From UBA987 sp002292105 (GTDB lineage Bacteria; Bacteroidota; Bacteroidia; NS11-12g; UBA9320): a DNA stretch of 64,000 bases. Location: the NCBI GenBank assembly GCA_943846675.1, contig OX044357.1, forward strand, positions 186,001-250,000, in the 5' to 3' direction. The translations under genes were made by a program, and so were the position numbers. How positions within the stretch are numbered: position 1 is the first letter of the stretch; every line of letters starts with the position of its first letter. Positions 59,244-64,000 of the stretch are shown here, in pieces. The notes beneath the pieces were generated by a model that did no database searches, had not been told where the DNA came from, and worked only from the letters and a program-made list of their open reading frames with translations.

Positions 59244-61613
59244 ATGAAAAAAGTTTTAATGTTATTGGCATTATTTGCCTCTTATTATCCCGCTCAAGCT
59301 CAGGTTACAGCATCGTTTAACGTATCAGACAGTAACATTTGTGCAGGTCAGGATGTGATTTTTACGTTTACTGGTCAGGGCGCCAATCTTTACCAATGGG
59401 ACTTTGGAGACGGATCGGTGCTTCAGTCCACCACAAATCCAATTAAGACCAAGAATTTTTGGGAGACTGGAACGTATCGGGTGTTTTTGTATGCCACAGA
59501 CGGCAATACAACCGACACAGCAGATATTTTCATCCGTGTTAGACCCAAAATAGAAACAGGCTTTAGTATAGCTGAGACAAGCAACGGTGGCCATTATTGT
59601 TTAGGCACAGCACTCAGCATTTCTCAATGGAGTAACATTGCAGGTTACGACAGCTTACAATGGGATTTTGGAGATGGAACAACGTCAAATCTTCTGTACC
59701 CAAAACATACGTATGCAACATCAGGAAATTTCGATATCAAACTGAAGGTGAAAGGATTTTGTGGTGAAGGAGAACACACAGTATCGGTATCCATTGTCGA
59801 TGATGCAAGAGGCAAACCGAAAGCGAGCTTAAGTGTAAACCCAATGGAGCTTTGTCCGAATCAAACCGTGAATGTAAATGTTTGGCCTGGTAGCACGCCA
59901 ATTGATAGTTTACAAATTGATATGGGTGATGGTAACGCCACACAGCTAGACGAATTTGACTACAATTACCCCAATACTGGACAATACACCATTGAGGCCA
60001 TAACTTTTAACGCCTGTGGTTCAGATACTACACAGCAATCAGTTAAAGTAACAGACAATGTCATGCGGAGTGGCAATGTATATGTAAATAATTCCATGCT
60101 TTGTTTAGGTCAAGAAATGCGCGGATCTGCCAGTTCGCAAGGCGCGATTCGGTACATCATTAACTATGGTGATGGAATTAAGGATACAATTCCGGAATAC
60201 ACGTCTTTCAAACACCAATATGCCGATACAGGTACATATACGGTTGAAGCCACCTTTGACTATGCTTGCGGTCCAAGCCATACGGCAAAAAAGACCGTAA
60301 CAATTGGTACAGGGACACCAGTATTTAACTTTTCGATCAACAGCTATCGCAACCAATACTGTTTAGGAGAAACGGTTCAGTTTAATGCGCCATGGTTATA
60401 TCCAGGCGACACCCTACACATAGATTTTGGCGATGTAACCACAGAAAAATTTGTCGACACAATTGGACAAGTGTTTCACACATATGCAAGTGCAAAAAAC
60501 TACACAGTCAAGGCTGTAAAGCGTAATGTATGTGGTTTTAGTAAACAGGTTCAAACGAATGTGAGAATATCGAACGATGCCAAACCAAGACTTACAATAA
60601 ATGCGGATTACAATGCTGAAGGAAGTCCTTTATGTCAAGACGACACAGTCCAATTGGCTATGCAGGCCGAAGGGTATAGCTTGACAAACCCTACATTCAC
60701 ATTTGAGGATGGTTCAAAATTTAACGGCGAAAAGGCTTTTAAAACTTTTAAGAATGGGGAACATTTGATCAAAGCCACGGCTACAAATTTGTGTGGGACT
60801 GACTTAACTGCATATTATACTTTGGTGATACTCAACCACACTGCAAACCCATCGCTCAGCTATTATTTCTATCCTCAAACACAATGCGTAAACCAAGAGT
60901 TTTTCTTCGACGTATTTGCCAATGGAGCAAAGGAGATAAAATGGGATATGGGAGATGGATCACAGCTTACAAGTGACCCTAATTTGCCACACTTTATGTA
61001 TGCCTACAACGCCTCAGGCATGTATACGGTGAATATCACTGCAATCAACGGCTGTGGTATGTCTAAGGCTATTTCCAAGGTGAATGTTGCTCAAGGACCA
61101 ATGCTGTCTATGACACATTCAGACTTGAACGTGAATATTGGGGATACGGTAACCTTCACGAACACATCAACTGATCAAACGCGACAGTTTTGGGTGTACA
61201 ATATGGATGTAAATGACACATCTAGCGCCACAGAAATCAAACGATCTTATCCTCAAAAAGGCAATTACGTTGTGTCGCTATTTGGCATGAATGAGTTTGG
61301 ATGCTGGGATACTATAAACAAAACAGTTCGTGTCGGAACCGTAGGGATTAATGACCCAAGAACTGAACAGGTGGTTTGCACGATTTACCCAAATCCGAGC
61401 TCGGACCAACTTTTTGTCGACCTAAAAGACAAACCCGATTTCGCATTGATACAAATAATCGATGCAAATGGTAAACAAGTGTCAGTAGAAGTAAACGAAG
61501 TTAGTACCGGGTTGTACCAGGCTAATACTACCGAATTGAGTAATGGTCTGTACATTATTCAAATAACCTATGAAGGCCATAACTATAATGCAAGATTTTT
61601 GGTAAATAGGTAA
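59244..61613 (+). CDS. T9SS type A surface protein with about seven PKD repeats
   Basis: The ATG at 59244 (789 residues) begins a signal peptide (MKKVLMLLALFASYYPAQAQ); an upstream GTG at 59202 lacks a leader. The mature protein is a string of PKD-like beta domains with the loop WDFGDGS or variants: LYQWDFGDGSVLQ, LQWDFGDGTTSN, LQIDMGDGNATQ, YIINYGDGIKD, LHIDFGDVTTE, FTFEDGSKF and IKWDMGDGSQL. It ends with a type A sorting domain (TIYPNPSSDQLFVDL, GLYIIQITYEGHNYNARFLVN). PKD strings often act as stiff stalks or adhesins on the surface. A strong terminator follows. Confidence 0.9.
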   Translation: MKKVLMLLALFASYYPAQAQVTASFNVSDSNICAGQDVIFTFTGQGANLYQWDFGDGSVLQSTTNPIKTKNFWETGTYRVFLYATDGNTTDTADIFIRVRPKIETGFSIAETSNGGHYCLGTALSISQWSNIAGYDSLQWDFGDGTTSNLLYPKHTYATSGNFDIKLKVKGFCGEGEHTVSVSIVDDARGKPKASLSVNPMELCPNQTVNVNVWPGSTPIDSLQIDMGDGNATQLDEFDYNYPNTGQYTIEAITFNACGSDTTQQSVKVTDNVMRSGNVYVNNSMLCLGQEMRGSASSQGAIRYIINYGDGIKDTIPEYTSFKHQYADTGTYTVEATFDYACGPSHTAKKTVTIGTGTPVFNFSINSYRNQYCLGETVQFNAPWLYPGDTLHIDFGDVTTEKFVDTIGQVFHTYASAKNYTVKAVKRNVCGFSKQVQTNVRISNDAKPRLTINADYNAEGSPLCQDDTVQLAMQAEGYSLTNPTFTFEDGSKFNGEKAFKTFKNGEHLIKATATNLCGTDLTAYYTLVILNHTANPSLSYYFYPQTQCVNQEFFFDVFANGAKEIKWDMGDGSQLTSDPNLPHFMYAYNASGMYTVNITAINGCGMSKAISKVNVAQGPMLSMTHSDLNVNIGDTVTFTNTSTDQTRQFWVYNMDVNDTSSATEIKRSYPQKGNYVVSLFGMNEFGCWDTINKTVRVGTVGINDPRTEQVVCTIYPNPSSDQLFVDLKDKPDFALIQIIDANGKQVSVEVNEVSTGLYQANTTELSNGLYIIQITYEGHNYNARFLVNR

Positions 61614-61621
61614 CTAAAGTC

Positions 61622-61660
61622 AACCAACAAGGCGGATTAACTCTGCCTTGTTGGTTTTTT
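61622..61660. terminator. Intrinsic terminator after PKD-repeat gene
   Basis: A perfect 12-bp stem, aaccaacaaggc (61622-61633) with gccttgttggtt (61645-61656), has an 11-nt loop and is followed by a T run, a strong terminator for the plus-strand transcript. The complementary A run lies on the other side, so it may also work for the minus-strand LamG gene. Confidence 0.88.
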
Positions 61661-61766
61661 ACTAGTTTGTTAAAAGGAGTAAAACGTTGACTCTCTATGT
61701 AAGCGCCTTCGTCTTTGCCCTTTTAAGTCAATCGTCGTTCTGAACCGATTTGGGTTTGGATCTACA

Positions 61767-63902
61767 CTAGTCGACACTAAACCGGACAGAGCGAATGGTG
61801 TTTTCCGTTGTAACATTCAATATATACATACCTGGTAATAATTGCGTTTGCACATAAAATATTGAATTATTGATGTTTCCTTTTTCAAGAATAAGTCTGC
61901 CCGTGAGGTCTCTCAAAGCGTAACTTGAAATAGGTTGGTTGGTGTAATTGATGACCTGAAATGCACCGTTGTTAGGACTTGGAATGACTCGAATGTTGTT
62001 GGCAATTCGTAACTTTTCTATACCCAAACCTATCACATCATAACAATCGCTGCGTTTGGTGCAATTATTTAGTGTAATGTCAACGGCAAATGACCCAGAA
62101 TAGGGTGCGGTAAACGACATTTTAGATTCACCTTTTACCGGTCTTCCAGTTTTACAATCGACCCATTGATATTCGCTTGCAAATTGATCAGCCGTTAAGG
62201 TGTGGCCCGAAATCAAAACATTATTATTGATTGACGTCACTTGTAAATCTACAGAAACCAAAGAATCGCATCCGGCAGTTGTAGTAGATTTAAAGTCAAT
62301 TGTTCCAGATTCGGTTCTCCAGATATTATCAAACAGTATAGAATCGCAAGCCTCCACTTTTACAAATGATTCTTTAGTCTCAGATAGAACCACATCGTAT
62401 GCGATAATTGAATCACATCCAAATTGAGATACAAAGCGCTCAGTATGCACTCCTGTAGTAAAGTAATGTTTGCCTGCTGGAGAAACAAAGGAATCACAGT
62501 CTTGAACCGGAACGGTTATGTTGCTGGTGTTGTTTATAGTTAGGTCATATACAACCAGAGAGTCGCATTTATATTTATTGGCTTTAGAGAGCTTTTCTTG
62601 GTATATACCTGTCTTGGTATAGGTGTTTCCTAAGCTGGATGTAAATCGATCACAGTGCGTTTCATACAGCGTTTCAAAACTTGATTTGTTTACGGTTATG
62701 TCAATCGTGTGAATGGAATCACATCCATTAGCAGCTGAACTATTTTGAGTGAGTTGTACATCTGTAAAATACCACTTGCTGTTAATAGAAACCGAGTCAC
62801 ACGTAACTAAGTCTTCTTGTGTTTCTACTTTTTGATTTACTCTTACTTCCATTATTAAAACAGAATCGCATCCTTTTGCTGTAACCCCTTTAATTGTATC
62901 GCGATAGAAACCACTTTTGTAAACAACGTTACCCAACGGTGTCACAAAGGAGTCGCATACAGTATGTCTCTTGAAATGGTAAGCTCTTCCAAGAGTAACG
63001 TTTAAAGTAATAAGTGAGTCGCAACCAGCTGCGTTTGGAATAGTACGAGTGTATTTTCCTGGAGAAGTATATTCGATGCCTTCGGGAGTGGTATACTTGT
63101 AGCAACCAAAAACATCTACACTAGATTTAGTGTCACCACCGATTAAGGTGTCACCTGTAATCCAGTTAGATGCAGAGCCGGACAAACTGAAGTTGTTTAA
63201 TGTGCCATTTTTCTTACTTGATGAGTAATCTTTAGCTGTTTTATTAGAGGTGTTAGTTGATCCTGCACTACCTTCATTAAGTTTATAATATGCAACAAGT
63301 CCTTTTGGAAACTTGCAGTACTCCTTATTAATTCCGGCTTTGATATCTGACTGGGATCTAGCAACATTAAAAATGCGTACCTCGTCAATGTCTCCATCGA
63401 AGTTGTTTATGCCATCTACACGTTGGCCAATTCTCACATTTACTGCATTCCCAGTATTTATATTTGTCGGAATACTTCCACTAGTATCTAAAACACCATC
63501 GACGTACAGGGCGATGTTGTTTTGTTTGCCGTTTAATGAATAAACAGCCGCGACATGATGCCATTTGCCGTCATTTAGTGTTGTTTGTCCGTTCATGCCC
63601 GACCCCTGCACTTCCAATCGCAGTGCATTTTGGTCTTTAATATTCAGAGTGAATCGAGCGCCGGTTGAAGATGCTCCCCAGTCTACGATTATCTTTTGTC
63701 TGCCTCCATTTTTAGGATCACAATTGGCAGTAGTGCGAATCATTGCCTCAACAGTACGCACATTTTGGCCGCTAATACCGGGGTGAGTAGTTTGGATTAC
63801 ATCATCACTACCATCAAAATTAATAGCAACATTTTGCGCTATTACTGATGAGTTGGTGAGCAGAAATAGAAAGCCTAAAACGGTGTAAAAGGATGATTTC
63901 AT
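61767..63902 (-). CDS. T9SS type A protein with LamG domain and six Cys-pair repeats
   Basis: This is a 711-residue protein with signal peptide MKSSFYTVLG...IAQ. A LamG/concanavalin-like domain spans ~25-200 (NVAINFDGSDDVIQT, GKWHHVAAVYS, RIGQRVDGINNFDGDIDEVRIFN), a carbohydrate- or matrix-binding fold. Then about six ~60-residue repeats, each with a leading Cys and a terminal GCDSLI-type motif (NAAGCDSLITLNVT, AKGCDSVLIMEV, ANGCDSIHTIDIT, YKCDSLVVYDLT, FGCDSIIAYDV, AGCDSLVSVDLQ). A type A sorting domain closes it (RVIPSPNNGAFQVIN, GMYILNVTTENTIRSVRFSVD). The Cys pairs suggest internal disulfides in each unit. Confidence 0.88.
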   Translation of the reverse strand: MKSSFYTVLGFLFLLTNSSVIAQNVAINFDGSDDVIQTTHPGISGQNVRTVEAMIRTTANCDPKNGGRQKIIVDWGASSTGARFTLNIKDQNALRLEVQGSGMNGQTTLNDGKWHHVAAVYSLNGKQNNIALYVDGVLDTSGSIPTNINTGNAVNVRIGQRVDGINNFDGDIDEVRIFNVARSQSDIKAGINKEYCKFPKGLVAYYKLNEGSAGSTNTSNKTAKDYSSSKKNGTLNNFSLSGSASNWITGDTLIGGDTKSSVDVFGCYKYTTPEGIEYTSPGKYTRTIPNAAGCDSLITLNVTLGRAYHFKRHTVCDSFVTPLGNVVYKSGFYRDTIKGVTAKGCDSVLIMEVRVNQKVETQEDLVTCDSVSINSKWYFTDVQLTQNSSAANGCDSIHTIDITVNKSSFETLYETHCDRFTSSLGNTYTKTGIYQEKLSKANKYKCDSLVVYDLTINNTSNITVPVQDCDSFVSPAGKHYFTTGVHTERFVSQFGCDSIIAYDVVLSETKESFVKVEACDSILFDNIWRTESGTIDFKSTTTAGCDSLVSVDLQVTSINNNVLISGHTLTADQFASEYQWVDCKTGRPVKGESKMSFTAPYSGSFAVDITLNNCTKRSDCYDVIGLGIEKLRIANNIRVIPSPNNGAFQVINYTNQPISSYALRDLTGRLILEKGNINNSIFYVQTQLLPGMYILNVTTENTIRSVRFSVD

Positions 63903-64000
63903 AGAAGCGCTATTAATACAATATTATACAAAAAGCCGCGGACTACGAGCAGTAGCATCTTTTAGAATGTTTGCAGGGTAAAAAATGTTAGTCTCAGAAG

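Noticed and set aside
63903..64000. Further gene at the right edge
   Set aside because: Only 98 bases remain, without a clear reading frame start or RNA fold; probably the promoter region of the LamG gene.

Overview
The window is chromosomal DNA from a member of the Bacteroidota, probably a free-living, T9SS-carrying, Flavobacteriales-like bacterium. The evidence is the several type IX secretion (T9SS) cargo proteins with type A or type B C-terminal sorting domains, the TonB receptor + DUF4249 pair, the SpII lipoproteins, the fused alpha/beta E1 dehydrogenase, PspC-GIN and Omp28-like proteins, and -7 promoter boxes of the Bacteroidota form TAnnTTTG. The GC content is low to moderate, genes are densely packed, and many neighbours overlap by 4 bp or by TAATG.

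Layout. 1-2767 is an accessory strip: a DUF262 (GmrS-like) gene cut by the window edge, an orphan lipoprotein, an attC-like dyad, a small zinc-ribbon gene and a small membrane-protein gene. The last two look broken by a stop and two frameshifts. This strip abuts the 3' end of tRNA-Pro(GGG). 2849-10045 holds pheS, an AT-rich 417-bp gap with DnaA-box-like sequences (oriC candidate), an Ig-like lipoprotein, mnmG, ybeY and a T9SS type B protein. Two perfect 14-bp parS palindromes lie at 7741 and 8582, so this part is probably the origin domain. 10046-14923 holds housekeeping genes (rluB, Omp28-like, xerD, LD-carboxypeptidase, acyl-CoA dehydrogenase) closed by a strong terminator. 14924-24123 holds surface and uptake genes: a T9SS esterase-like protein lacking its nucleophile, two TonB receptors, a TlpA-like lipoprotein and DUF4249. 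24211-25145 is pssA-purS.

25255-33047 is a cluster of secreted or fibrous proteins: two proteins with S74 intramolecular-chaperone ends, one of them with eight ~62-residue repeats, plus two T9SS proteins, one frameshifted. 33159-40754 holds glyA, a SulP transporter with an unusual tail, an unrecognised outer-membrane barrel/lipoprotein pair and a thiamine pyrophosphokinase. 40860-43353 is a PadR-PspC-GIN stress locus whose PspC-GIN reading frame is cut twice by in-frame stops. 43343-46322 holds a DCC thiol oxidoreductase and the 2-oxoacid dehydrogenase E1 fusion.

46388-48842 is an arsenic operon (arsR, DUF6428, arsenate-reductase-like phosphatase, acr3). It runs with a 1-bp gap into a beta-aspartyl peptidase, which begins a cyanophycin set (peptidase, cyanophycinase, cyanophycin synthetase; 48844-53442). 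This set would make a nitrogen-storage polymer and break it down again. 53486-63902 ends the window with a photolyase, a large BNR/GEVED T9SS protein, a bestrophin, a PKD-repeat T9SS protein and a LamG T9SS protein with six paired-cysteine repeats.
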